From Branchiostoma lanceolatum (taxonomy: Eukaryota; Chordata; Leptocardii; Amphioxiformes; Branchiostomatidae), in NCBI RefSeq assembly GCF_035083965.1, contig NC_089737.1, forward strand, positions 16,469,529 through 16,533,528: a stretch of 64,000 nt of DNA. The letters run 5' to 3'. Below the pieces are notes generated by a model. It was not told the origin of the DNA. It searched no databases and saw only the letters and a list, made by a program, of their open reading frames with translations. Shown in pieces: positions 22,429 through 33,960 of this stretch. Positions within the stretch are counted from its first letter, which is position 1; each line of letters begins with the position of its first letter. The position numbers and the translations under genes were made by a program.

Positions 22429-25036
22429 TAAATAACCTGCAAACTGGAGAGGGTATTAGCTAGCAGGGCGTCTTCTGGACGTCTTACACTATAAAAACAA
22501 ACACAGCAGCGCCGCTATTCTGCCCCAGTTGATGCCGTCACGGAATAACCTGTCAATCAACCAAAGAATAAATAACCTGCAAAAGGTTCTTATAGCTAGA
22601 GGGTTATCCTTCATTCCTTTACTCAACTTTGTTTTGGCTCAGAAGTATGTATTTCAAATAAGAGATGGCTGCTAGACTTGAGGGTGTCTAACCTTGAATT
22701 GAGACCCAAAATAAACTGGGGTGTCCCCCACAAGAGATTTGAAAATAACCATAGCAACCACATGACCTCCTACAATGTCATTTGTCCACTGACCTTGGGC
22801 AGGTTTGACTGTATCAACAAAACACCAGATAAATTCGAAAGTAACCATGGCAACCACAAGGCATGCGACCTCCACTGACCTTCGAGCGACGCCAGCGAAG
22901 GCTTCATACGCCGTGGACGGGGTGACCCGCAGCGTCTTGATCATGGCCTTGAACTCTGACTCGTAGCGGTTCTCGATCTCGTCCCCGATCATCGCCAGCT
23001 TCCGCCCGACCTCGCTCTCGCGGCTGGGGGCAAGGTATCATGGGACATGTTGATGAAGGTTAGACATCAAGGTAGATACGCCAAAAATAGTTACTCAAGC
23101 AACTGGATAGAATTTAAAATTCTATCCAGTTGCTTGAGTAATTATTTTTGGTGCATGATGGGATGTTACACACGTAGACTAAGCTGCTTTTCAGCTTTGT
23201 GAAAATCGCTTCTTGTTAGTTATGGAACATTCTTATTGTAAGAAGTTTTTCCAATAAAACCATTGCATTGACGCAAAGTACAACACAAAAGACACAACAA
23301 ATTTGGTTTGTTTGATGAAGTATTGAAGTCGAATATCTGTAAAAATGTGTAATCATCACACCATTGAGGAATGAGTCCACTCACTTTATACTATACACCA
23401 TAACATAAACAGAGACAAAAATGCTGTCTGAATAACATAATGCTGTGAAACTTACGATACCACCAGAACCACAAGTTCGAATATAAATCTAACTGGTCTG
23501 ATTGCAGGGCTTGAAATAGTGGGTCATGTGCACCCAAAACTGGAGCTGTGCATCTGATTTTTGATTGCGGGTGCACCAGTGCAACTAGGTATTTTTGTAG
23601 GCTATATTTAGGTAAAGGTACAAGGTACTATTGTACACTTAGTATTCAGAATATTCTTGAAATAACCCTTTGTTGTACTTTATTTGATATATTACTTGTT
23701 TTGAAATTTGCGACAGATTGAAGTTCTTAAGAGAGGAAGTAATTCCTTTTGTTGACATTTAACTTTATTTTGTATGTGGTATCGGCTAATTTTTTTGGTT
23801 GGGTGCACCAGTGCACCTGTTTCTAAAAATGAATGTCAAGCCCTGGATTGGGACTTGATCTGTGGAATGCAGTGTTACTGTCCTTACCTGAGGGGGTTGA
23901 GGTCGGGCGTGAGTTCGGGCATGGAGGGCGTGCACTCCCCGACCTGGGATTCCCGCGCCTGCTCGCGCTGGTGTCTCTGGAACAGGAAGTCACGAACCAC
24001 GCTCTCTGTCTGCGCCGCTACCTAGCAACAAACAAAACAACAAACAACACTTCTGTAAATAATGCTACCTATAACAATAAAGAACACAGCATTCGCGAAT
24101 TCTTTGGAACGTTCTTCTGTGAATACTTCTGTAACAGTCTCCGTAAATTCCAGACACCTACATTTTCCTCTGTCTCTTGTGGCGAGCGCACAAGTGGCTC
24201 TTCCGCCTGCTGCTGCTCCTCCCCTGGAGAGGCTGCTGCCGGCTGTTGTGTCTGTTGCTCCTCCTCCCTCTGTGGTTCGGCCTCGTCTCCCCCCAGTCCC
24301 GGGATATCTGTCAGGATGTTTTGGCCTGAACCTATGGAAAAAATTTCACTGAATTTTAAACAATCTTTCTATGGTGGAATTGGTCTCTTCATAGGGCAAG
24401 CTGTGTACTTCTATTAAATGCACTCAATTCTTAGTAGTGGTCTTTGTGTATCACTAATAAGTTGATCATTTTTCTGACAACTTTCTGCCAATTAACATCT
24501 TTCTTTAAGTTTTTCTTTCCTTTAAAGATAATTTTCAAGTTTATGGGGCACACTCAAGACTTAGTTACTTAAATGAAGGTGATTAAAACATTCTAGCTTC
24601 ATTTTATCCATTCTATCATAACAGATCAAAAGATGAAACACATCCAATTGTTTTGTTCTTGGACGAGAGAAATACTGACCATATAAGGAAATACTGACCA
24701 TATAAGGAAATACTGACCATATAAGGAAATACTGACCATATAAGGAAATACTGATCATATAAGGAAATACTGACCATATAAGAAGTGCCCAGGCGCAGAT
24801 GACCCATGCCCGTTGCCATGGTGATCAATGTTGCCATGGTGATCCAGGTTGCCATGGTGATCTATGATGCCATGGTGGTCGGTGTTGCCGTGCGTGTAGC
24901 CGTGGTGGGCGGGGGCGTGGTGGTCGGCGGGCGTGGCCACGTGGTGACCGGGCGGCGGCACGATGTGGTGTCCGGTTACGGCGCCGGGCTCGCTCGCCGG
25001 GGGGTCCTTCTTCTCCTCGGACTGCACCTCAGACAT
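21648..25036 (-). CDS. BAK1: BAK/BAX-like BCL2-family apoptosis effector
   Basis: Six exons in phase: 25036-24775, 24325-24162, 24021-23888, 23023-22880, 22393-22213, 21758-21648; 331 residues. BAK-type proteins oligomerise in the outer mitochondrial membrane and release cytochrome c. Exon 3 carries a helix-1-like segment (VVRDFLFQRHQ), exon 4 the BH3 core LAMIGDEI (about 196-203), exon 5 the BH1 core DGINWGR (239-245) and BH2 WIAEHGGW (288-295), and exon 6 a hydrophobic tail anchor ending in basic residues (296-331). BH3 and BH1 resemble BAK more than BAX. The length is well above the roughly 200 residues usual for BAK because of a His/Gly-rich repeat (DHHGN units, from 15-bp DNA repeats) in exon 1 and a Gln/Glu-rich exon 2. 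ATG at 25036 opens the frame; a CAG 15 bases upstream suggests a 5' UTR intron. Confidence 0.93.
21940..22085 (-). pseudogene. Partial tandem copy of the 3' edge of BAK exon 5 and its intron
   Basis: Positions 22035-22081 match the last part of exon 5 with its donor (real copy 22207-22255), with several substitutions. The neighbouring intron text (CCCCTGAGTATCAAGTGG to the AGGGGTGTG word) is duplicated with it, at an offset of about 172 bases. The fragment has a donor but no exon start, so it should not be used as an exon. Confidence 0.85.
22501..22563 (-). pseudogene. Partial tandem copy of the 5' edge of BAK exon 5
   Basis: About 60 bases match the start of exon 5 with its acceptor (real copy about 22346-22404), with a single substitution in the exon part (GCGCCGCT for GCGCAGCT) and the same CGGAATAACCTGTCAATCAA junction. 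It stops inside the exon and has no donor. Confidence 0.85.
23081..23151. repeat. Near-perfect inverted repeat, 35-bp arms
   Basis: Arms 23081-23115 and 23117-23151 are complementary at 34 of 35 positions around a one-base centre. The arm contains ATCCAGTTGCTTGAGTAA. The left flank carries TTGATGAAGGTTAGACATC, a word also at 40393 and, inverted, at 47092. It lies in BAK intron 3. Confidence 0.85.
24669..24782 (-). repeat. Six-copy 19-bp repeat spanning the BAK exon 1 donor
   Basis: On the minus strand each unit reads TATATGGTCAGTATTTCCT. The exon 1 donor is the first one (GT at 24774-24773). GTCAGT recurs at 19-base steps; the second unit has ATCAGT and has lost the GT. See the finding for the effect on the reading frame. 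Confidence 0.9.
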
Positions 25037-25447
25037 GGCTCAAGACGTCTGCAGGGGAGATAAGAAACTGCAGTTAAGAAACTGTAGAAAAGTAAATGAA
25101 GAAACTGGCCATGGAGTCTCAAGATCGTTCTGCATGAAGGAGAAGCCGGTGAATAAGGAGGATAAAAACATTAAACTATTAATATCACCGTGAATAGTTT
25201 CATCAGGTTGGTAAGTTAGAATAAAAAGACTCTTTTTTACACAACCAAGAGATTCATTTCAGTTTCCCAGAAGGTATTTCACGAACCCTTTCTAGACTTA
25301 GATTCTAAGTCTAGTTAGAAGACTCCAACAGAGACACCTGCATGTAAGGTGGTTAACACCGGGTCTATCCCAGAAAAAACTATCAAAATTTCAATATTCC
25401 CGATGTAAACGCTGTGACATAAATTGTATTCACAAACCAGCTGAAGT

Positions 25448-25645
25448 GCTGGTGTGTTACGCCGAACGGCGGTTATACCGGCTATACAGATACAGAAGCT
25501 GGTGTGTTTCGCCGAAGGGCGGGTATACCGGCTATACAGATACAGAAGCTGGTGTGTTTCGCCGAAGGGGGGTTATACCAGCTATACAGAAGCTGGTGTG
25601 TTTCGCTGAACGGCGGTTATACCGGCAATATAGATACAGAAGTCC
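25448..25645. repeat. Four-copy tandem repeat, unit about 50 bp
   Basis: Units start at 25448, 25498, 25548 and 25592 with GCTGGTGTGTTTCGCCGAA, then a GGCGGTTATACCGGCTATAC-like half. A GGGTTCAAATC word, like a tRNA B box, follows the last unit (25646-25656), so a tRNA-derived origin is possible. Confidence 0.75.
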
Positions 25646-26448
25646 GGGTTCAAATCAGCAGAGCATCACTGATAAACCATATGTTGCCGGCCGGAACTTT
25701 GTTTGTATCTACAATATTGTCATATTCTGAGATATATCTTCACTGCTGTGGACGTGTAAGATACAAGAGATCCATTTCATGTTCTGAAGTTCAAGTTCGC
25801 CCAGGTGTGCAGGTCTCACCTTCAGGTTCAGGTAAATCCATTACCACCTTTATCCGCCCAGTGAGCGCGCTCAGTACGCATGACTCACACAATTACTGAG
25901 GGATCAGGTTACAGACAGGGTGGGGACAGGTGCGGAGGTTCTGCAGCATTTGCAACCAAAATTTCATTTTGACTAATTTATAAAATTCAAGCATCAATCA
26001 GAAAACAAGATATGTGTGAAAAAATGCTTAAACTTTAAAGTAAATAAAACAGAATATATTTCAGAAGACAGAGTATTTTATTTTCTACATTCCTTAATTA
26101 AATCCAGTCATTTAAACCAGAAAGAGAGTATATCCATAGGGACAGAGCTTCATTTGGGACCAAAATTTAATTTTGTATCATATGAATCAAAGAACAAGAA
26201 ATGTGAGCAAAAAAAGCCAAACTTTTACCTTTTAGCCGAATGATATCTAAAAAAGTATTTTCTTTTCCATATTCCTAAATTCCTGTCAGACAAACCAATT
26301 AGCCGAAACATCCCAATTTTGAATAGATCCAGGAAAAGTCATCAAGGTGGGGCTTTCCTGGAAATCAGTCATAACAAAACCTCATCTCTGCAGATGACAG
26401 ATGACAAAGGGAGACAGAATAAATTTGTTGCATACTAAAAATAATGTA

Positions 26449-26665
26449 AATGCATTTACTAGTAAGTTTGCGTGGTTTCAATTTTGCAATAGGGAGAAAA
26501 TGGAGTATTTGCAGTGATTTTGAGTTCACATTTTTGAGACAATAGTAGACAAGGGGGAAGGAGGGAAAAAACTGTGGTTTTAAGTTGCGGCGAAGAGCTA
26601 CCGCGAAAACCGTGAACGTACAAACCATGCAAACATTTCTGCGTAACTTTTCTTTACAGTACTGT
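26449..26665. mobile_element. MITE-like element, second copy of the TACTGTAAATGCAG family
   Basis: Shares GGGAGAAAATGGAGTATTTG, a TGTGGTTTTAAGTT word, ACCGCGAAAACCGTGAAC and the ACATTTCTGC end with the 18484 copy. More diverged. Confidence 0.55.
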
Positions 26666-27339
26666 ACAAATGATTTTAAAAAAAGGTTTGCATTCCCTCC
26701 AGTGTCAGCATCCTTGAGAAGCACCGAAATGATGACATTAATTTTTGAATTAGACGTAACGACAATAAAGTCACCTTGGGTGCAACGAACCTGCATCAAC
26801 TCGACTCTGAGACGACTGTAAGACACAAATAGCTTCTTCCAAGAAACCTCACATATGTAAACAAACATATCTGTGGTCCTGGGACAATTGTCTATCTGGA
26901 GTGGCAAATGTATGTACAGCTTAGGCCATGTTGATTTGACTATATGGATGACATACGCGCGCGCATATATCAATTTTTGTCCGTTGTCAAAAAAAAAGAA
27001 AAGGTTTTGGCCATTCTGTAAATCGTACAAAGCAGCTGCAACATGAGAAAATATATGCTGTAAATTGCAAAAAAAAAAATATTTCAGAAAACGGATACTT
27101 ATGTCGTAGAATGCTAAAGTCAATTCCAAGGTCAAAGAATATTCAAGGAAGTTTTGAAAGTACAAAAATCAAGAATCTATCAGAATTATTGGTAAGCTAA
27201 CCATGGAAGTTTATATAAGTTTGAAAATTTAAACTGTTTGCTAGCTAAAAAGAAATTCACCGGAATTTTCATCTAAAATGCTGATCATGAGTCCTCTTCA
27301 GCTATCAGATAAATTTAGACCAAGTATTTACAGTTAACA

Positions 27340-28111
27340 GTACAGACGAAGCCACTTAATTGCACCTCGGATAAACGCACCTTCCATTTAATTGCACCGA
27401 ATCCCAATATCCAAAACCGGTTCCCATTCACTGCATTGTTAGTGACTCCGCATATCTGCACCGCGCATGGTCACCAATGCCAGATAACTGCACCAATTTT
27501 TTTCAAAAATCCTCGACAAGTTAACTGAAAAGGTGCGCTAAAATTGGCAAATGCGGTACAAATTAGCCGATACCTGCCGGTGTAAAGGCGCAATACCGCC
27601 AATATGTTTAAAACTGTTTTGAGTAACAAAAGAAGGCGGTCTCCATTGACGGTTACGTTGATAGGAATCGTATGGGAGGTCCCGGGCTGGTCACCCGTAA
27701 TCAGTAACCAAGTTTTAGTTTCAATTCCTTAGTTTCATGGCGGTACATGATTTACGTAAATCGACAACTGCACTCTACGTAATGCAACACAGAAACTGTT
27801 ATCACATGAGTGGCATGACGATGTTTCCCCTGTTACATTACGTGTGTTGTAATGCGGTAGATCGCATGGAAAAATGAAAGAATGCAAAATCAAAACAGGT
27901 TCGTTGTCATTTCTTTATTTTCAGCAAAGGGTCAATAGATAAAGTTAATAATTTAGTCTGTTTTCTTTGTGCTAGTGTTTCTGACTAACAATACACCCCC
28001 TCGCCCATGGTGGTGCGGTCCAGCTGGGCATTTCGCATAATTGCACCAGCCGGATAATTGCACCAAAAACGCTGACAAATGGGTGGTGCAGTTAAGCGGA
28101 TTCTAATGTAC
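27340..28111. mobile_element. Non-autonomous DNA transposon, pogo/Tigger-like ends
   Basis: Left end TACAGACGAAGCCACTTAAT and right end, read inversely, TACATTAGAATCCGCTTAAC share CTTAAYTGCACC about 16-27 bases in, and both begin with TA. GCACC words recur inside. No transposase frame. The class is a guess from end sequence. Confidence 0.5.
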
Positions 28112-28459
28112 ATAAAAAATCCATAACAAGATAATTTGAGACTAAGTATTTTCAGTATGTATATAAAAAAATCTATACCTCAAATTTATGATGAGAACCG
28201 CTGACTGCACTGCCCCTGCCCCTGCTTGTGTGGGAGGATAGAAATCCGACCCCTGACCTTTTACAGATCCTAAAGTTCAGCTGGCTTTTAACGGATAAGT
28301 CAGAGATATGTACGCCTGACAGGTGGAACCTACATGTAACGTCGCTGTTACAGGGATCCAAATTCAGTTTTGCGACTAGGTGCACTGGTGCACCTAGCCT
28401 AAACATTTAGGTACACAGAAAGAATTTTGGGTGCACAAATTAAAGGTGCACAGTGTTCA

Positions 28460-28598
28460 ACTGTAAATGCATTTGCATGCGTGGCTCTTATTTCGTGCTA
28501 AGGCGAAAATGGAGTGTTTGCGGTGGTTTTAAGTTTGCGGCAGCGCTATAGTCACATACTGCTATAGTATTGTGGACATTTCTGTATTTACAGTACGC
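28460..28598. mobile_element. MITE-like element, third copy of the TACTGTAAATGCAG family
   Basis: Ends ACTGTAAATGC and TGTATTTACAGTA, with GCGAAAATGGAGTGTTTGCG and GGTGGTTTTAAG in between. Shortened interior. Confidence 0.55.
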
Positions 28599-28631
28599 TG
28601 CAGTACAGCCTGACAGGTAAAACCTAACAAC

Positions 28632-29571
28632 CAGTGTTTCCGCCAGAGGGGCGTCTTCCCGTCAAATGACGGCCTTATGTCGCTTTGGACGGCCTGAACT
28701 CAGACATAGGCCGTCCTTTAAAAAAAAAAAAAAGACAAACTAAATGCCGAGAAATCGGGAAAAAAATACGAGAGGTCGGCATAATTTCAAATTGTTTTTC
28801 TTTGTTACTGCGGGCGTGGGGACGCTCTATATCGTTGGACATTCACACTCTTTTGTTTGTTGCTATTGTTAAGCTTGCGAAGAATCGATGTCGGTGCCTT
28901 TGGCATACGGTGATCTCATTAAAAACCCGTTTTTCAAGACTCAATCGAAGAAAGTCATCGAAGAAAACAAGGAAAAACGTTAACAAACCAAGAATTTCGC
29001 CCGTGCATTTCAGCCTCTACGTCGTGATTTGCCGCGATTCGCCGTGATTCGCCATCATTTCTGACCGTATTCGACACAATATATATTCCTTTGAATGTTT
29101 TTCCGTTAAAATTCTCCAAATGTACCGTAGATAAATTGTTTTTTTCGCTATGAATTCACGTAAGTCGAGTCGCAACCTGCCCCGTCCCGGGCCGTCCGCC
29201 ATGTTTTTAAGCTCATTGATATGCAAGGTTCTAAGCGCTGATTGGTCCGCGTCATTAAATCTGTGCTCTGATTGGTTGACGGCAAGATGTCACGTGACCA
29301 CAGTGCGGGAAAACCCCTCTACACTTCAGGCGTTTCTGGTCAATATAGATCGCATTTTGTGACGATTGAAGCAGTATTATAGCGACCTTCGTATCAAATT
29401 GATTTTGAAAAATTAACAAAGTTTTTTCTGATCACAACATTCAGTTACTTTTCCTGGTCAATTAATGTTCGCGGTATGGTCAATTAATTTTCGCGGTACG
29501 GTCAATTAATTTTCGCGGTACGGCCCTCCCCAAGTGGACGGCCTCTCAGTCGCGGTCTGGCGGAAACACTG
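28632..29571. mobile_element. Non-autonomous hAT-like transposon with 8-bp target duplication
   Basis: Inverted ends CAGTGTTTCCGCCAGA and TCTGGCGGAAACACTG. Flanks CTAACAAC (28624-28631) and TTAACAAC (29572-29579) match at 7 of 8. CAGTG ends and 8-bp duplications are typical of hAT. Inside, ACGGCC words and a triplicated GGTCAATTAATTTTCGCGGT segment (29457-29523) lie near the right end. No transposase is visible. Confidence 0.8.
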
Positions 29572-29724
29572 TTAACAACACTGTTCTAAACACTTCAACA
29601 TACAACATACCCTTGGTTTGGCTCCGGCTGTCTCAGTTTTAGTATGAATATTTCTGTGGGTGATTGTACACTATAATACACATGTACAAGGATTTGCTCC
29701 GGCTGCAGCTAACTCGGTTTTATT

Positions 29725-29850
29725 CTTAAACGAGTATAAACTGTAATTTCCAACACAAAAATTGGACTTACACAAATTTTCGACTGTACGACATCGGTCT
29801 TTGTCAAGGAGTGATCCATCCATCGCTGGGGTGACGTCACGTTATGCAGA
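29725..29850. repeat. Fragment of the Penelope-like/inverted-repeat family
   Basis: AACTGTAATTTCCAACACAA, then CACAAATTTTCGACTG, TCTTTGTCAAGGAGTG and GTGACGTCACGTTATGCAGA match the block at 4526-4640 in order. Confidence 0.6.
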
Positions 29851-30296
29851 TAGCACACGTTACTACAGCCACAAACCTCTATGATTTCTATAATTTCTTT
29901 CACTTCCAAAAACAAAACTGAAAGCAAAAATGAATCTACTGCACACGTACGGGAAGAACAGGGTTCAAAAAGGTGTCTCAAACTTCACAAGAACATAACA
30001 GACCTATCTTGTTATAAAAATATAATTCTAACTGGTGTGTGATTGAATCACCCTGATCATTCTACATGTACATAACTATTAGCATGTTAATCGAATGACA
30101 GAATGAATGAAATGTTTTCTCTGTAAAAAATGTAATTATGTAAATCTTGAATTCTAGTGATGCAGGAGCTCCATTTGAGTCACATAAACAAACGATCGCG
30201 TCTGTGAGTCAACACACGTTGTTTACATAAACAATGACGTCACCAGGAACAGGGCTCTGACTCAAAACACTCCCGACTGGAACTATTGCCTTAACC

Positions 30297-30400
30297 GTGT
30301 TGTACAGCCTGCATATTCCAGTGGTAAGCACACCAAGGGCTCGAGGTTTGGAGGTCGAATCCCGACTACTTGTCGCCCACCTGACATGCAAGCTAGTGGA
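30297..30400 (+). mobile_element. tRNA-derived SINE-like fragment
   Basis: A CCAGTGGTAAGCAC word followed about 25 bases later by AGGTCGAATCCCGAC resembles the A and B boxes of a tRNA promoter. The flanks do not form a convincing cloverleaf, so this is not a tRNA gene. Confidence 0.45.
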
Positions 30401-30815
30401 AAGGGTCGCAGTCTTTAGGATGGGACATAAAGCCGTGGTCCAATTCTGCAAGGTGTCTTCACGGCTAAAAACAAACTCTGATCCAATCCGGACATGACAG
30501 TTCTGACCGGTCAGCTGAGGTTGCATCATCAATAACAAACCTTGAGAGTTCACTGACCTCTGACTCTTGACCCCTATAGTATGACATCGTCTCAGAGACA
30601 TGCAGACACTGAAGTCATCCAGTAAAAATTCCACTTTTTTATGTTTACAACTGAAGCGGTCTAAACTAACAATAAAGTCAACATTACGGTACTTCGATTA
30701 GGGTTAGACAGAACAAAACACTCATTCAATTTCTCAGTCACTGATGAAAGATAGTGGATGCTGTCAGTCAGTGTCTGAAATGTCTGACTGTTTAGAGAAA
30801 TCATCTAGCTTTATA

Positions 30816-32340
30816 TACTGTAAATGTAGAAATGTTAATGGGGATTTAATTTTGTGGTAGGGAGAAAATGGATACTCTCCAAGCAGAGCTAGGGTTTCGG
30901 CTGGTTTTTAACGTGTTTTTAGGCGTTTTTGTCATGCCTTCTACTTTGTCATCGTTTTTGTTGTGTCGCAAACCCAAGCTCTGCCGGCAGACGGAAGCTT
31001 CAATGCCTAATAAACCTAATCACTCCAACACATTACAAGCGTTTCACAAGAAAGTGCGAAGCGTGCCCGGCCAGGCACGGGATTCCCTCCCCACGCGCCA
31101 CAGAACTTCCGGCCCAGTCTCACCATGGACATAATCCTCGGTCTATCGGTCGTGGCCATGTTTTCATGCCATGTTCTTACGCTTCCCCTACTCCTTGGCT
31201 AACTGCAATTACTTTCGTATGAAAACAATAGCTCAACGTGCAACCAAAGACATCTGGAGTTTACAAAGTCTCCACGATACTCAACTACGATCCAGGCCAT
31301 TTGGGCCGTCGTACCAGAAGACGATGTACAGCCCGAAATAGCCATAGATTCTCTCATTTTTAATCCCTACTGCGGAAATGCCATGCTGTAGTGGGAGGAT
31401 ATCGTTGGATCTCAAAAAGTCTCTAAACTACTACCCACAAATAACGTTATATACAAAACCGAATCAGGACGCCATGTTGGAAAGTCGCCTCATGTCCGTC
31501 AGCAAATGACTTGCCTATCGTGACCGCACTTCATTTACACCATCCAAAAACCATCAAAGAACAAAGCACACAAAAATGTGTACAATCCTCTGGTGTCGTG
31601 GGGATTTTTTAGTCTCTGTTGGTAGCGCTCCGTCGCCAATTTCGCTGGTGTTGTTGAAAAGTTCCGTCCAATCTGAACACAGCGAGCGGCGGCATTGGTA
31701 ACCGCATGTAACGTAAACAAAGCACGTGTTCCCGTTCATAATCCATTTAACGATGCCTGAGATAATGATAATAATAATTACTAGTAATGTAGTTCAAGTT
31801 AATACGTAATACATATTTATTTTATATGTCTTGTTCATGCATCATTGTGTTTTTCTTGTGAGGTTTCCAATGGAAATGTACGTTATGATGCTATCAATGA
31901 TCATGCCGGCGTGGGATCGTGGACACCAGCCTGTCGCATGAATAGGGCAGTCAGCGGGGGCCCGGCACAGTCTGGTGAATGCCGCTACGCTTGCCGGATG
32001 TGTGATAATCCGGGGCAGTAAAACTGTTACCACTAATGATTATCTAATGGTTCTCGGGGAGGAGTACTGTCACCTTTTTTCAATGGAAGTAAATAGGTTT
32101 GCCCCGCCCCGAGGTCAGTGCCGGCAGAGCTTGGGTTTGCGACACAACAAAAACGATGACAAAGTAGAAGGCATGACAAAAACGCCTAAAAACACGTTAA
32201 AAACCAGCCGAAACCCTAGCTCTGCTTGGAGAGTAGAAAATGGAGTGTTCGCAGTGGTTTTAAGTTCGCGGTAAAGAGTTCACTGCGAAAAACGCTAACA
32301 TAAAACCACCGTGAACACTTCTAGATCTGCATTTACAGTA
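30816..32340. mobile_element. MITE-like element, fourth copy, split by a Mutator-like insertion
   Basis: The left part (30816-30872) has TACTGTAAATG and GGTAGGGAGAAAATGGA. The right part (32236-32340) resumes with GAAAATGGAGTGTTCGCAGT and ends ATTTACAGTA. Removing 30873-32235 and one copy of the 9-bp duplication restores the same order as at 18484-18688. Confidence 0.8.
30873..32235. mobile_element. Non-autonomous element with perfect 117-bp inverted repeats and 9-bp target duplication
   Basis: Ends 30873-30989 and 32119-32235 are perfect inverted repeats beginning TACTCTCCAAGCAGAGCTAG. The flanks GAAAATGGA at 30864-30872 and 32236-32244 are identical. Long perfect ends with a 9-bp duplication fit the Mutator superfamily. 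The 1,363-bp interior has no recognisable transposase. Perfect ends point to recent activity. Confidence 0.88.
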
Positions 32341-33782
32341 TTTTGTATTACGTAGTCAACATAAACCTTCTAATGTTCAGACCCATGTACGGTATGATTA
32401 ATGAACAGGAATGAGCGACTCACGAGTTAAGACTGGAGTCGTGACCATTCGACAGAAGCTGACCTTATCAGAAATCATATTACTTATAACTTCCGCTGAC
32501 CTTAATACTAATATCAGAAATGATATTACTCATAACAAACAGATACATTCGTCACAGTAGACAGGAAACAGTCCAATCTACATATCGCTGTTACACAAAG
32601 ACCTGTTTCTGCTTGACAGTGAACAGTGCTGAACCACGCCAGGGCTAGGAATACTACATTTCTGTTTTCTACAAGCTGCGATCGATTCATGGTACATGTA
32701 TCAAGATCGAAATACCTTTTTTTTCTGCCATCTAAACAATTTTTCTACGAGTGCTAAACCTTCAACCTTAAGAACAGTCGTGCACCCCGCGAGAAAACCT
32801 TAACCTTAAGGACAGACATGATCCCAGCATGACATGATGCTGATGATGAAGTGATGAACTAATAACTTATAAATTCCAATATTCCAATAAGTTCCAATAT
32901 ACTATTATATAGGGTTTTTTACCAGAAAGTAAGCAAGATATTTTCGAAACTAGTTAATCTGCCGAATGGCAAGACCGGTATGAAATTTCACAGGACGGAT
33001 ATCTCAGATAATCATTATAATCCTCATTTCATTTTCACAAGTAAGAGTATCGTTAAACCTGCTTTAGATTTTCTTTAATCCTTTAACGATGATATCCTTT
33101 TCTCCTAACGATCATCCTATAATTAAATCGTTAAGCTGGACAGATTTACTTATAACCCCTTAGGCCTAGGGATGGACACAGGTTTTTTTATCTAACAGCT
33201 GAAAATCTGCAGATGTAATATTATCACTTGTTGAGGGTCAGGAATGCCTGAATGTTATCCAGGATTATCACAAACAAGTCAAGTCTAGACCTGCCCACAA
33301 TAATAACAAACAACGCTGTCGTCCCAAAATCTACTTTTCTACAGGTTTTTCATGGTATGGAAAGCAAACAAGACAGCATTTGGTTCGTTCACAAAATGAA
33401 AATGAAATTTTGCCGTCTCTATCATGACGTTGGCGTCGTCATAAAATCACTTACATAAGCAACTACATGTTTTTCTCAACATGTTATCAACAAAAATCAA
33501 CCTTATTCTTTTGATAAAATTGTGGAATTGACATTTTCCCAAGTAAATGAAGAAGAAATCAAATATCTATCACCTATAAGTTTGTAAAAAAAACGATTTT
33601 CCCGCATTCTAACGACCCGTCCTGAATCTAGGGCGGCGTTTTTCAGCTTCATGCAAGGTTTGCTGTTTTGCTACACAAAAAATCCAGCGGCAAAAAAGTT
33701 GATTTCGGAACCGAACCCGACTTCAAATCGCACCTTAGATAACCACACAGGTACCTGGCAGTACGGGACAGGTGTGCACTTA

Positions 33783-33960
33783 CCTGAGTTTCTGAAGTTT
33801 GCCAGGAAAACGGAGATTTTCGGCAGAATTTGCGGCGCGACCGGCGACAAGAACGTCGTCAGACAGACTCTGTTTGCAATATGGCGGAAATATGACGTCA
33901 TTCATCCGCGAACTGCGGCGCAGCGTCACCTGGCGGGGAGAGGGTGAACTGCAGATATGA
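33783..33960 (-). promoter_or_regulatory. Candidate minus-strand first exon and promoter (possibly BAK 5' UTR)
   Basis: On the minus strand a GC-rich stretch ends in ACTCAG|GTAAGT at 33783/33782, a strong donor. Upstream lie TGACGTCA (33893-33900) and a GCCATATTGC word close to it. No start codon with a plausible frame follows before the donor. It would fit a non-coding first exon for BAK, 8.7 kb from its ATG, but no link can be shown from sequence. Confidence 0.35.

Noticed and set aside
24062-24417. Plus-strand frames over BAK exons 2 and 3
   Set aside because: The opposite strand holds phased exons with BCL2-family content; these are shadows.
26365-27165. 266-residue minus-strand open frame
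   Set aside because: AT-rich, Phe/Leu-heavy, no domain, and it overlaps a MITE-like repeat.
30297-30400. Functional tRNA gene
   Set aside because: A- and B-box-like words are present, but no acceptor or anticodon stem can be formed with confidence.
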